From the NCBI GenBank assembly GCA_964242335.1, contig CAXTAY010000011.1, positions 38,203 to 102,202 of the forward strand: a stretch of 64,000 nucleotides of DNA. The letters are read 5' to 3'. Both the position numbers and the translations under genes were made by a program. The DNA is from Lichenicoccus sp964242335. GTDB taxonomy: Bacteria > Pseudomonadota > Alphaproteobacteria > Acetobacterales > Acetobacteraceae. The notes under the pieces were generated by a model that was not told the origin of the DNA, ran no database searches, and saw nothing but the letters and a program-made list of their open reading frames with translations. Positions 34,891 to 43,057 of this stretch are shown piece after piece; position 1 is the stretch's first letter, and every line of letters begins with the position of its first letter.

Positions 34891-35886
34891 ATGCAGCGCA
34901 TCTTCTCCGGCATCCAGCCGACCGGCATCCCGCACCTGGGCAACTATCTCGGCGCGATCCGCAACTGGGTGGCGCTGCAGCAGGACCATGAGTGCCTGTT
35001 CTGCCTGGTCGACCTGCACGCGATCACGGTGTGGCAGGATCCGGCACTGCTGCGCCGGCAGACCCGCGCCCAGCAGGCGGTGCTGCTCGCGGCCGGGATC
35101 GACCCGCTGCGCCACGTCCTGTTCAACCAGTCGGCGGTGAGCGCGCACGCGCGGCTCGCCTGGATCTTCAACTGCATAGCGCGGCTCGGCTGGCTCAACC
35201 GCATGACCCAGTTCAAGGACAAGGCGGGCCGCGACCGCGAGGCCTCGTCGGCCGGGCTCTACGTCTATCCGAACCTGATGGCCGCCGACATCCTGACCTA
35301 CCACGCGACCCGGGTGCCGGTCGGCGACGACCAGCGCCAGCACCTGGAGCTCGCCAACGACATCGCGCAGAAATTCAACCATGACTATGGCGTGGAATTT
35401 TTCCCCGCGATCGAGGCGCTGATCCCGCCGGAGGCCGCTCGCGTGATGAGCCTGCGCGACGGCAGCAGGAAGATGTCCAAGTCCGACCCCTCGGAGCAGA
35501 GCAGGATCTCGCTCACCGACGACGCCGATGCCATCGCGCAGAAGATCCGCCGCGCGAGGACGGATTCGCCGCCGCTGCCCGGCGAGGTCGAGGGCCTCGG
35601 CGAACGCCCGGAGGCGCGCAACCTGGTGCAGATCTACGCCGCCCTGGCCGGCGTGACGCCGCAGCAGGTGCTGGCCCGTCACGGCGGCAGCGGCTTCGGC
35701 GTCTTCAAGGAGGCGCTGAGCGAGATCGTGATCGACACGGTCGCGCCGATCGCGCGCGAGACCGCCCGCCTGCTGGCCGAGCCCGACCATCTCGACGGCG
35801 TGCTGCGCGACGGTGCCGAACGCGCGCGGGCATTGGCCGAGCCGATCGTTTCCGAGGCGGAACGCCTCGTCGGCTTCCTGCGATGA
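34891..35886 (+). CDS. trpS: Tryptophanyl-tRNA synthetase
   Basis: 331 residues, normal length for bacterial TrpRS. FSGIQPTGIPHLGNYLGAI holds the class I HIGH-type motif. AADILTYHATRVPVGDDQRQHLEL contacts the substrate. The KMSKS loop is intact (SRKMSKSDPSEQS). A helical anticodon-binding region fills the C-terminus. It charges tRNA-Trp. No clear ribosome site is visible before the ATG. The stop overlaps the yjbQ start by four bases (ATGA), so the two genes form a unit. Confidence 0.97.
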   Translation: MQRIFSGIQPTGIPHLGNYLGAIRNWVALQQDHECLFCLVDLHAITVWQDPALLRRQTRAQQAVLLAAGIDPLRHVLFNQSAVSAHARLAWIFNCIARLGWLNRMTQFKDKAGRDREASSAGLYVYPNLMAADILTYHATRVPVGDDQRQHLELANDIAQKFNHDYGVEFFPAIEALIPPEAARVMSLRDGSRKMSKSDPSEQSRISLTDDADAIAQKIRRARTDSPPLPGEVEGLGERPEARNLVQIYAALAGVTPQQVLARHGGSGFGVFKEALSEIVIDTVAPIARETARLLAEPDHLDGVLRDGAERARALAEPIVSEAERLVGFLR

Positions 35887-36326
35887 GTGCGCCGATGCGC
35901 CAGGCGCAGCACCGGCTGCGCATCGAGACGCACGGCAAGGGCCTCACCGAGATCACCCGCGCGGTGGTCGGCTGGGTGTCGCAGCAGGGCATCGAGACCG
36001 GCCTGCTCACCCTGTGGTGCCGGCATACCTCGGCCTCGCTGACGGTGCAGGAGAATGCCGACCCGACGGTGCGCGAGGACATCAGGCGTTTCTTCGAGCG
36101 CCTGGTGCCGGAGGACGTCGCGGGCAGGCCGCCGGCCTACGCGCATGACGACGAGGGTGCCGACGACATGCCGGCACACCTGCGCACCATGCTGACCGAC
36201 ACCCAGCTGAGCATCCCGGTATCGGAGGGCCGGCCCAGCTTGGGCACCTGGCAGGGGATCTACCTGTTCGAGCATCGCCGCCGTCCGCACCTGCGCGAGC
36301 TGGTGCTGCACCTGCTGGGCAGCTGA
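35883..36326 (+). CDS. YjbQ family (UPF0047) protein, secondary thiamine-phosphate synthase-like
   Basis: 147 residues, the usual size. GLTEITRAVVGWV, LLTLWCRHTSASLTVQENADP, DDEGADDMPAHLRTML and LGTWQGIYLFEHR are the family's conserved blocks, with His and Asp residues that form a metal-like site. Some members have weak thiamine-phosphate synthase activity, but the true role is unsettled. It is translated with trpS through an ATGA overlap. It ends 23 bases from the convergent HxlR gene. Confidence 0.9.
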   Translation: MSAPMRQAQHRLRIETHGKGLTEITRAVVGWVSQQGIETGLLTLWCRHTSASLTVQENADPTVREDIRRFFERLVPEDVAGRPPAYAHDDEGADDMPAHLRTMLTDTQLSIPVSEGRPSLGTWQGIYLFEHRRRPHLRELVLHLLGS

Positions 36327-36349
36327 GGCGGCCGACGCCGGCGCGCCGA

Positions 36350-36802
36350 TCACGCCGGAGGCCGGTCGCGCGTCGCCGCCCGATCGTCGAAGGCGCGCCG
36401 TGCCGTCTCGATCGTGACGCGGTGGGCGCGCGCCCAGTTGCCGAGCGCCTCGACCGGCTGCCAGAGCGACAGGCCGGTCTCGGTCAGGGCGTAGTCGACA
36501 CGAGGCGGGTTGCTCGGCGTGACGGTCCGGGTGACCAGCCCGTCGCGCTCCAGTCCGCGCAGGGTCAGGGTCAGCATGCGCTGCGAGATGCCGCCGATCA
36601 TCCGCTTGATCTCGTTGAAGCGTCTCGGGCCGCCGCCGAGCAGCGCCACCACCAGCACGCTCCACTTGTCGCCGACACGCATCAGGATCGCATTGACCGC
36701 GCGGCACTCCTCGCTGGCATGCCGCAGCACCGGTACGGTCACAGCCGTGTGCCCTGGTTCCAAGCCTGTGCCTCCTTGTGACGCGATACTCCGGTCATTC
36801 AT
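36350..36802 (-). CDS. HxlR family transcriptional regulator
   Basis: 150 residues with the HxlR winged helix: CRAVNAILMRVGDKWSVLVVALLGGGPRRFNEIKRMIGGISQRML-like core (about 33-75), then LTLTLRGLERDGLVTR and YALTETG. A Cys at residue 33 sits just before the DNA-binding domain, where redox- or quinone-sensing relatives (HypR, YodB) carry theirs. It is divergent from azoR with 38 bases between the starts, the classic layout of a repressor and its target. The likely signal is quinones, diamide-type electrophiles or disulfide stress, by analogy with YodB. Confidence 0.9.
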   Translation of the reverse strand: MNDRSIASQGGTGLEPGHTAVTVPVLRHASEECRAVNAILMRVGDKWSVLVVALLGGGPRRFNEIKRMIGGISQRMLTLTLRGLERDGLVTRTVTPSNPPRVDYALTETGLSLWQPVEALGNWARAHRVTIETARRAFDDRAATRDRPPA

Positions 36803-36818
36803 ACATACCTGGTCACAA
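36776..36818. promoter_or_regulatory. Candidate HxlR operator between hxlR and azoR
   Basis: TTGTGAC (36776-36782) and GTCACAA (36812-36818) are perfect inverted arms 29 bases apart. They flank the hxlR start codon and the AT-rich TCATTCATACATACC. Placement over both promoters fits joint control of the divergent genes. No tested operator is known for this pair. Confidence 0.4.
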
Positions 36819-36840
36819 ACCGGAACCTGAAGGCTCCTCC

Positions 36841-37461
36841 ATGAAGCTGCTGCACATCGATTCCAGCATCCTCGGCGACAACTCGGTCAGCCGCGCGATC
36901 TCGGCGGCCATCGTGTCGCGCCTGCGCGAGACCCATGACGGGCTGGAGGTGCAGCGCCGCGACCTCGCCGCGACACCGCTCTCCCACCTCTCCGGCGCCT
37001 ACCTGGCCGGGCAGGGCCCGGACGTGCAGCACGACCAGGCGATGCAGGAGGATCTCTCGCTCGGCGGCGCGGCGCTGGCGGAGTTCCTCGACGCCGACAT
37101 CGTCGTGATCGGCGTGCCGATGTACAACTTCACGATCCCGAGCCAGCTCAAGGCCTGGGTCGACCGCATCCTGGTGGCCGGCAAGACGTTCAGCTACACC
37201 GCGACCGGCGCCGAGGGCCTGGCCGGCGGCAGGCGGGTGGTGCTGGCGCTGTCGCGCGGCGGCTTCTATGCCCCAGGCGCGCCGCACGCGGCGTTCGAGC
37301 ACCAGGAGTCCTACCTCCGGACGGTGTTCGGCTTCATCGGCCTGCCCGATATCGAGGTGATCCGCGCCGAGGGTGTGGCCACCGGGGCGGAGCAGCGACG
37401 GAAGGCGCTCGACGGGGCGCTGCAGCAGGCGGCAGGGCTCGAGGCGACCGTCGCGGCCTGA
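36841..37461 (+). CDS. azoR: FMN-dependent NADH-azoreductase
   Basis: 206 residues of the flavodoxin-like AzoR family. The N-terminus LLHIDSSILGDNSVSRAISA binds the FMN phosphate. VIGVPMYNFTIPSQLKAWVDR and LALSRGGFYAPG are the conserved FMN loops. The enzyme reduces azo bonds and, more relevantly in vivo, quinones, using NADH in the cytoplasm. AAGG lies 6-10 bases before the ATG. A divergent HxlR regulator very likely controls it. The C-terminus EQRRKALDGALQQAAGLEATVAA is a normal closing helix. Confidence 0.95.
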   Translation: MKLLHIDSSILGDNSVSRAISAAIVSRLRETHDGLEVQRRDLAATPLSHLSGAYLAGQGPDVQHDQAMQEDLSLGGAALAEFLDADIVVIGVPMYNFTIPSQLKAWVDRILVAGKTFSYTATGAEGLAGGRRVVLALSRGGFYAPGAPHAAFEHQESYLRTVFGFIGLPDIEVIRAEGVATGAEQRRKALDGALQQAAGLEATVAA

Positions 37462-37557
37462 ATGGGGCGACCGCGGAGCGCTCGCCGGCGGGACGTCGAT
37501 CAGCCGGTCGCGATGCGGCCGGCGCGCGACCACGGCGGCGCATGCGCGGCAGGTCGG

Positions 37558-37610
37558 CGTCCGCTCATCCAGAGGTCGCGTCCGCTTCGGATCCAGAGGT
37601 CGCATCCGCT
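37558..37610. repeat. Imperfect tandem repeat (21-24 bp) next to the hydrolase remnant
   Basis: CGTCCGCTCATCCAGAGGTCG (37558-37578) is followed by a 24-base relative ending ATCCAGAGGTCG (37579-37602) and a partial third copy CATCCGCT. It lies where recognisable hydrolase sequence stops, so it may mark the deletion or decay point. Confidence 0.6.
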
Positions 37611-37937
37611 CCCGACCGGCCATCAGCAGCTCGGGAAGGTCCGGTATGGCGTGGAACGCGAAGTGCCAAGGTGCGCCACGCCAGCGCCGGCATGGTGGGC
37701 AGGGCGTCCGGCGAGGTGATGCCCGGGTCACGCGAACCAGCTCTCCGGGAACCCTGCGAGGAGGACCAGCACGTCGCCGGACTCCGCGCCGCCAGCGACG
37801 TAGTGCAGCCTGACGCCCTCCACGGTCCGGAAACGGTGCTCGAAGCCGGCCAGTGCGGCGTCGGACCGGGAGGCCGGCGCGGCCTCGATCAGCCTCGCGG
37901 CGGGCTGCGGGTTCGGCGACGGGATCGGCGGCGTCAT
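37610..37937 (-). pseudogene. Decayed alpha/beta hydrolase (epoxide hydrolase-like)
   Basis: From an ATG at 37937 with GGAGGG seven bases upstream, 69 codons read as an intact N-terminus: FRTVEGVRLHYVAGG then VLVLLAGFPESWFA. A TGA at 37728-37730 follows at once. In another frame just downstream (about 37612-37680) the minus strand encodes PWHFAFHAIPDLPELLMAGRE, a cap-domain motif of epoxide hydrolases. In intact enzymes that motif lies about a hundred residues after GFPESW. So the middle, with the catalytic Asp, is gone and the frame is broken. Only about a third of the gene is left, and no C-terminal catalytic His is seen. Confidence 0.7.
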
Positions 37938-37964
37938 CGTGTGTCCCTCCGTATGCGGCGTCGT

Positions 37965-39209
37965 TCAGTGTGTTCCCGGTTGAGGCAGGGGTGCGGCTTC
38001 GGCTCCGGCGGTGGGGAGACGTTCGGTGAGGAAGCAGGCGAAGGCCAGCACCGGCAGGGCCGGCCCCACCGCCATCGCGAGCGACCAGCCGCCGCGCGCG
38101 TAGCTCCAGCCGCCGAGCGCCGAACAGATCGCGCCGCCGGCGAAGAAGGTCGCCATGTAGAGGCCGTTGAGGCGGCTGCGCAGTTCGCCCGCCAGCGAGA
38201 AGATCGCGCGCTGCCCGAGCACCATGTTCGCGGTCACGCCGAAATCGAGCAGGATCGCCGCGAGCACCAGGGCGGCGAGGGCGGCACGCGATCCCGACAT
38301 GCCGATCCGGGCGAGCAGCAGCGACGCCGCGACGGCGACGATGGCGAGGCCGGTCGCCGGCCTGCTCCAGCCGCGGTCGGCGGCACGGCCGGCGATCGGG
38401 GCGGCAACGGCACCGGCGACGCCGGCGAGGGCGAACAGGGCGATGCCGTTCTGCGACAGGCCGAAGCGGTCGGCCAGCAGCAGCGGCACCGTGGTCCAGA
38501 ACAGGCTGAACGCGCCGAACAACCACGCCTGATACAGCGCGCGTCGCCGCAGCAGCGGCGTGTGCCGGGCCAGCCGGCCCATCGACGCCAGCAGGGCGAT
38601 GTAGCCGAGGTTCGGCTCGGGCCTGTGCCGCGGCAGGGCCGCGCGCAGCACGACGGCGAGGACCGCCATCACCGCGGCGGAGACGACGAACACGGCATGC
38701 CAGGACAGCATGTCGGTGATGAAGCTCGCCGCCGGACGCGCCAGCATGATGCCGAGGTTGAGGCCGCTCATCACGTTGCCGACGACGCGGCCGCGCATCG
38801 GCGCCGGCGCCAGGTGGGTGGCGTACGGCACCAGGACCTGCACCGCCACGGAGCCGAGCCCGATCAGCAGGGCCGCGGCCAGGAAGCCCGCGGCGTGCGT
38901 GGACAGTGCGGCGCCGAGCAGGGCGAGGATGGCGACGCACAGGATGGCCAGCACCAGGCGACGGGTCTCGAACAGGTCGCCGAGCGGCACCACCAGCAGC
39001 AGCCCGGCGCCGTAGCCGATCTGGGTCATGGTCACGATCAGCCCGGTCGCCTGCGGCGACAGCCCGAGCGAGGCGCTGATCGGGCCGACGAGGGGCTGGG
39101 CGTAGTACAGGTTGGCGACGATCAGGCCGCACGAGGTCGCCAGCAGCAGGGTCAGCCGGGTCGGGATGCCGGGGGGCGGCGGCGCGGATGGCGGGAGGGT
39201 CGTGCCCAG
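37965..39209 (-). CDS. MFS transporter (drug/sugar exporter type) with an apparent CTG start
   Basis: Twelve membrane helices are predicted if translation starts at CTG 39209. The product then opens MGTTLPP, with RLTLLLATSCGLIVANLYYAQ as helix 1, a standard family N-terminus. Helices 2-12 follow (IGYGAGLLLVVPLGDLFETR holds the conserved G-D-R loop; RGRVVGNVMSGLNLGI is typical of the YnfM/AraJ-like group). GAGGAG lies six bases before the CTG. Between an upstream in-frame TAG and a GTG at 39035 there is no ATG, GTG or TTG. Starting at 39035 would lose helix 1. It is 414 residues from the CTG. The substrate is unknown. Confidence 0.85.
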   Translation of the reverse strand: MGTTLPPSAPPPPGIPTRLTLLLATSCGLIVANLYYAQPLVGPISASLGLSPQATGLIVTMTQIGYGAGLLLVVPLGDLFETRRLVLAILCVAILALLGAALSTHAAGFLAAALLIGLGSVAVQVLVPYATHLAPAPMRGRVVGNVMSGLNLGIMLARPAASFITDMLSWHAVFVVSAAVMAVLAVVLRAALPRHRPEPNLGYIALLASMGRLARHTPLLRRRALYQAWLFGAFSLFWTTVPLLLADRFGLSQNGIALFALAGVAGAVAAPIAGRAADRGWSRPATGLAIVAVAASLLLARIGMSGSRAALAALVLAAILLDFGVTANMVLGQRAIFSLAGELRSRLNGLYMATFFAGGAICSALGGWSYARGGWSLAMAVGPALPVLAFACFLTERLPTAGAEAAPLPQPGTH

Positions 39210-39293
39210 GGGGATCTCCTCGATCGAGACGGTCTCCGCGGGAATACAGTCTGCGCGCGGCGGCGGCGATCCCCGCTGCCCGCGGACACCGCC

Positions 39294-40553
39294 CTACAGC
39301 TCGCGGCCGCGCCGCACCGCGGCACTGCCGTAGCGCGCGCGCAGCCGGTCGATGGCACCCTGGGCGGCGACGCGTCGGGCCGCCTGCGGGTCGGCCAGGT
39401 CGACCGGGTCGGCCTGCTCCAGCGGCAGGATCGGCGCGGCGCCGATGCCGATCAGCCGGAACGGCGTCCCGTCGACCTCGGCGGCGAGCAGGCGGCGCGC
39501 CGTCTCGAACAGCCGGCCGGGCAGCGTCGTCGGCGAGGCGAGGCGCTGGCTGCGTGTGCGCGCGTGGAACCGGGCGGTCTTCAGCTTGAGCACGACCCCC
39601 GACGCACAGGCCTGCTTCTCGCGCAGCCGCGCACCGAGCTTCTCGCACAACCGCCAGAGCTGGCGCTCCAGCGACGCCAGGTCGCTGAGATCCTGCTCGA
39701 AGGTGGTCTCGGCGCTGATCGACTTGATCTCGCGCATTGGCTCGACCGCGCGCCCGTCCTCGCCGCGCGCACGCGCCGCCAGCGACGGTCCGTCGTCGCC
39801 GAGTGCGGATCGCGCCTCGGCCGGGCTCAGCCGCTGCAGCTGGCCGAGGCGCAGGAAGCCCCTCGCCGCCAGTCGTCGCTCCTGCGCCGGTCCCACGCCG
39901 GGCAGCAGCCGCACCGGCTGGTCGGCGAGCCAGAGCGCCGCCTCGCCGCCGAGCACGCCGAAGCCGCGCGGCTTGTCGAGCCCGGCGGCGAGCTTGGCCA
40001 GCAGGCGGTTGCGCGACAGCCCGACCGAGATGGTGATGCCGAGCTGCCGCTCCACCGAGGCCGCGAGCCCCGCCAGCATCACCGCCGGCGGCGCGCCGTG
40101 CAGCGCCTCGGTGCCGGACAGGTCGAGCACCGCCTCGTCGATCGACAGCACCTGCACCAGCGGCGTCAGCGGCTGCATCAGCGCGCGCAGTGCCCGCGAG
40201 ATGCGGGAATACTCGGCGAAGTCGGGGCGGATCACCACCGCGTCCGGACAGGCGCGCAGCGCCCTGAACATCGGCATCGCGCTGCGCACGCCGCGCAGCC
40301 GCGCGACGTAGCAGGCGGCGGTGACCACGCCGCGGGTGCCGCCGCCGACGATCACCGGCTGGGTCGCGAGCTCGGGACGGCGTGCCTTCTCGACGCTGGC
40401 ATAGAAGGCGTCGGCGTCGACATGCGCCACGTGCAGCGCCAGCAGCTCCGGGTGGCGCACCAGCCGCGGTCCGCCGCAGGCGGTGCAGCGCGTGCCGGAG
40501 CCGGCGGGCTGCACCGCCCGGCAGTCGAGGCACAGGGTCGGCGTCGGGCTCAG
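39294..40553 (-). CDS. dinB: DNA polymerase IV (DinB) with an N-terminal Cys4 zinc-ribbon
   Basis: About 419 residues of a Y-family polymerase. HVAHVDADAFYASVEK holds the first catalytic Asp, and SIDEAVLDL the Asp-Glu pair. SVGLSRNRLLAKLAAGLDKP and LLPGVGPAQERRL are the palm and helix-hairpin-helix regions, and the little-finger domain follows. Before the polymerase lies a short zinc-ribbon with four cysteines (CLDC and CTAC) known in many alphaproteobacterial DinB proteins. To keep it the start must be a CTG at 40553, which overlaps the ROK stop as CTGA. A GTG at 40514 would remove the first Cys pair. It performs translesion synthesis. Confidence 0.88.
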   Translation of the reverse strand: MSPTPTLCLDCRAVQPAGSGTRCTACGGPRLVRHPELLALHVAHVDADAFYASVEKARRPELATQPVIVGGGTRGVVTAACYVARLRGVRSAMPMFRALRACPDAVVIRPDFAEYSRISRALRALMQPLTPLVQVLSIDEAVLDLSGTEALHGAPPAVMLAGLAASVERQLGITISVGLSRNRLLAKLAAGLDKPRGFGVLGGEAALWLADQPVRLLPGVGPAQERRLAARGFLRLGQLQRLSPAEARSALGDDGPSLAARARGEDGRAVEPMREIKSISAETTFEQDLSDLASLERQLWRLCEKLGARLREKQACASGVVLKLKTARFHARTRSQRLASPTTLPGRLFETARRLLAAEVDGTPFRLIGIGAAPILPLEQADPVDLADPQAARRVAAQGAIDRLRARYGSAAVRRGREL

Positions 40554-41503
40554 GCGAGGCTGGTCATGTGGCCGCGCAGCAGCGCCCGCGGCCACAGCCA
40601 GGCGGCGCCGCGCACGCCGGAGCTGTCGCCGTGCACGTTGCGCAGGATCGGCGTGGTGAAGCGCGGGCTGATCACGCGGCTCGCAATCAGCGCCGGCACC
40701 TCGTCGTAGAGGTGCGACATGTTCGACAGGCCGCCGCCGAGCACGATCGCGTCCGGATCGAGGAAGTTGACCACCATCGCCAGGCAGCGGGCCAGCCGGT
40801 CGGAGTGGCGCGCCAGTGCCGCGACGGCGCGCGCGTCGCCGGCCGCGGCGCGCGGCGGGATCGTGCTGGCGTCGCGCGCCCCCGGGCCGTCGCAGTCCGA
40901 GGCGAGTGCCGAGCCGCACAGGAAGCGCTCGATGCAGCCCTCGTTGCCGCAGAAGCAGGTCGGCATCGGGAATTCCTCCAGCCGCGGCCAGGGCAGGGGG
41001 ATGTGGCCCCATTCGCCGGCGATGTGGTGCGGTCCGGTCAGCACGCGCTCGTCGACGACGATGCCGCCGCCGACCCCGGTGCCCAGGATGATGCCGAACA
41101 CCACCCGCTTGCCCTCCGCCGCACCGTCGACCGCTTCGGACAGGGCGAAGCAGTTGGCGTCGTTCTCGACCCGGACGACGCGGGCCATCGCCTCGCTGAG
41201 GTCGCGCGCGAACGGCTTGCCGTTGAGCCAGGTCGAGTTGCAGTTCTTGACCAGGCCGCTGTCCGGGCTGATCGCGCCGGGGATGCCGATCCCCACCGAG
41301 GCCACCCCGTGCAGCTCGTGCTCGCTCTCCTGCACCAGGCCGACCATGGCGTGGATCGCGTCCTCGTAGCGGCCCGGGTTGGGGACGCGGCGACGCAGCA
41401 GCGCGCTGCCGTCCTGGCCGAGGGCCGCGATCTCGATCTTGGTGCCGCCGAAATCGATGCCGATCCGGAAATCCGCCGTGGCGTCGGGTTTGATGTCCGC
41501 CAT
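40550..41503 (-). CDS. ROK family sugar kinase (fructokinase/N-acetylglucosamine kinase-like)
   Basis: 317 residues. IGIDFGGTKIEIAAL is the phosphate-1 loop and VENDANCFALSEA carries the catalytic Asp. GTGVGGGIV and LGGGLSN are further ATP-site loops. HHIAGEWGHIPL plus CFCGNEGCIERF give the His and three Cys that bind zinc in ROK enzymes. The likely substrate is glucose, fructose or N-acetylglucosamine; sequence does not decide. GGAGGAGG is well placed before the ATG at 41503. Its stop overlaps the CTG proposed for dinB. Confidence 0.92.
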   Translation of the reverse strand: MADIKPDATADFRIGIDFGGTKIEIAALGQDGSALLRRRVPNPGRYEDAIHAMVGLVQESEHELHGVASVGIGIPGAISPDSGLVKNCNSTWLNGKPFARDLSEAMARVVRVENDANCFALSEAVDGAAEGKRVVFGIILGTGVGGGIVVDERVLTGPHHIAGEWGHIPLPWPRLEEFPMPTCFCGNEGCIERFLCGSALASDCDGPGARDASTIPPRAAAGDARAVAALARHSDRLARCLAMVVNFLDPDAIVLGGGLSNMSHLYDEVPALIASRVISPRFTTPILRNVHGDSSGVRGAAWLWPRALLRGHMTSLA

Positions 41504-41606
41504 GCCTGCCTCCTCCCGCGGGTTATTTGCCTTATCATGCACCCCCGCCGACGGTGCTGCCAGGAGGGCGGTGCGGCGGCGCGGGATGCTCCGGGGAGTG
41601 CCGTGC

Positions 41607-41852
41607 ATGGGTGAGACGCTGCTGGACGTGAAGGCGCTGAGCTGCCCGCTGCCGGTGCTGCGCGCCAACCGGGCGCTGCGCGCGATGCAGCCCGGCGAGC
41701 GGCTGCGCGTGCTCGCGACCGACCGCGCGGCGGTGGCCGACTTCCAGTCCTTCTGCCGCGAGACCGGACACGCGCTGGTCGCCTTCAGCGAGGAGAACGG
41801 CGTGCTCTGCTTCGTCATCCGGCGCCGACCGGAGCCTGCCGCTCCGGCATGA
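41607..41852 (+). CDS. tusA: TusA-like sulfurtransferase
   Basis: 81 residues, the normal size. LLDVKALSCPLPVLRANRAL carries the active-site Cys13 in the CPxP motif, and MQPGERLRVLATD, FCRETGHALV follow the two-layer fold. TusA relays sulfur as a protein persulfide, for tRNA thiolation or other sulfur routes. A GGGGAG lies about ten bases before the ATG. It diverges from the ROK kinase and precedes xseB by 71 bases. Confidence 0.92.
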   Translation: MGETLLDVKALSCPLPVLRANRALRAMQPGERLRVLATDRAAVADFQSFCRETGHALVAFSEENGVLCFVIRRRPEPAAPA

Positions 41853-41923
41853 GGCACGCCGCCTCTTTCACCTGCCGGACCTGCGGGCTATCCCCTGGGC
41901 GCACAGGCAGCAAGCGGGGCCAC

Positions 41924-42154
41924 ATGTCAGACACCCTTACGCAGCTCTCGTTCGAGGACGCACTGGCGGAGCTGGAGAAGATCGTGCGCGGCCTGGAGGG
42001 CGGCCAGCAGAAGCTCGAGGATGCGATCCTCTGCTACGAGCGCGGCGCCGCACTTCGCCGCCACTGCGAGGCCAAGCTGGCGCAGGCGGAGGCGCGCGTG
42101 CAGGCGATCGTCGAACGGGCCGACGGCGGCACCGAACTGCGGCCGCTGGACTGA
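41924..42154 (+). CDS. xseB: Exodeoxyribonuclease VII small subunit
   Basis: 76 residues, typical of XseB. LSFEDALAELEKIVRGLEGG and LEDAILCYERGAALRRHCEAKL are the family's two-helix hairpin. It binds and stabilises XseA to form exonuclease VII; xseA is not in the window. It is the first gene of an xseB-ispA-tlyA run and is separated by ten bases from ispA, so they are co-transcribed. Confidence 0.95.
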   Translation: MSDTLTQLSFEDALAELEKIVRGLEGGQQKLEDAILCYERGAALRRHCEAKLAQAEARVQAIVERADGGTELRPLD

Positions 42155-42164
42155 GGCGGCGCGG

Positions 42165-43055
42165 GTGAGCGAGACCCTGCAGGCGCTGATCGCCGCGCGC
42201 GCCGGCGCCATCGAGACGGTGATCGACCGGCTGATCCCCTCCGTGGCGGGCGGCGAGGCACGGCTGGTCGAGGCGATGCGCTACGCCACCCTCGGCGGCG
42301 GCAAGCGCTTGCGCGGCTTCCTGGTGACCGAGACCGCGAGCCTGTTCGGTGCCGCGGAGGCGGGTGCGCTGCGCGTCGCCGCCTCGGTCGAGATGCTGCA
42401 CGCCTACTCGCTGGTGCATGACGACCTGCCCTCGATGGACGACGACGACCTGCGTCGCGGCCAACCCTCGAACCATGTCCGCTTCGGCGAGGCGACCGCG
42501 ATCCTGGCCGGCGACGCGCTGCAGACCCTGGCCTTCGAGGTCATCGCCGACCCGCTCACCCATCCGGACGCGGCGGTGCGTATCGCCCTGGTGTCGGCCC
42601 TGGCCCAGGCCGCGGGTGCCGCCGGCATGGTCGGCGGGCAGATGATCGACATGGACGGCGAGGGAAGGCGGCTGTCGCTCGCCGAGGTGGAGCGGCTGCA
42701 CGCGCTGAAGACCGGCCGGCTGATCCGCTACAGCGCCGAGGCCGGCGCGATCCTGGGCGGCGCGCAGCCCGAGGCGCGGGCGCAGATCGCCGCCTACGGG
42801 CGCGACCTCGGCACCGCGTTCCAGGTCGCCGACGACGTGCTCGACGCCACCGCCAGTGCCGCCGAGCTCGGCAAGACCGCGGGAAAGGACCGCGAGGCCG
42901 GGAAGTCCACCTTCGTCGCCCTGCTCGGCATCGCCGGCGCCCGCGACGCCGCCGACAGCCTGGCCGCGCGTGCCATCGTCCAGCTGAGCGGGCTCGGCGC
43001 CGGCGCCGAGCGGCTGCGCGCCCTGGCCCGCCACGTGGTGGAGCGGCGCAGCTGA
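42165..43055 (+). CDS. ispA: Farnesyl diphosphate synthase
   Basis: 296 residues of a trans-prenyltransferase. LGGGKRLRGFLV binds diphosphate. The first Asp-rich motif is YSLVHDDLPSMDDDDLRRG (about 82-100). LKTGRLIRYSAEAGAIL contains the GQ-type region. The second Asp-rich motif is FQVADDVLDAT. The two-residue insert in the first Asp motif fits bacterial FPP synthases. It makes farnesyl diphosphate for quinones and undecaprenyl lipids. It starts with GTG at 42165 behind GAGG. Three bases later tlyA begins. Confidence 0.95.
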   Translation: MSETLQALIAARAGAIETVIDRLIPSVAGGEARLVEAMRYATLGGGKRLRGFLVTETASLFGAAEAGALRVAASVEMLHAYSLVHDDLPSMDDDDLRRGQPSNHVRFGEATAILAGDALQTLAFEVIADPLTHPDAAVRIALVSALAQAAGAAGMVGGQMIDMDGEGRRLSLAEVERLHALKTGRLIRYSAEAGAILGGAQPEARAQIAAYGRDLGTAFQVADDVLDATASAAELGKTAGKDREAGKSTFVALLGIAGARDAADSLAARAIVQLSGLGAGAERLRALARHVVERRS

Positions 43056-43057
43056 GG

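Noticed and set aside
36799..40533. A 1244-residue minus-strand frame
   Set aside because: It crosses azoR, the hydrolase remnant, the MFS gene and dinB out of frame. Only a short PWHFAFHAIPDLPE piece inside it has family meaning, and that is reported as part of a pseudogene.
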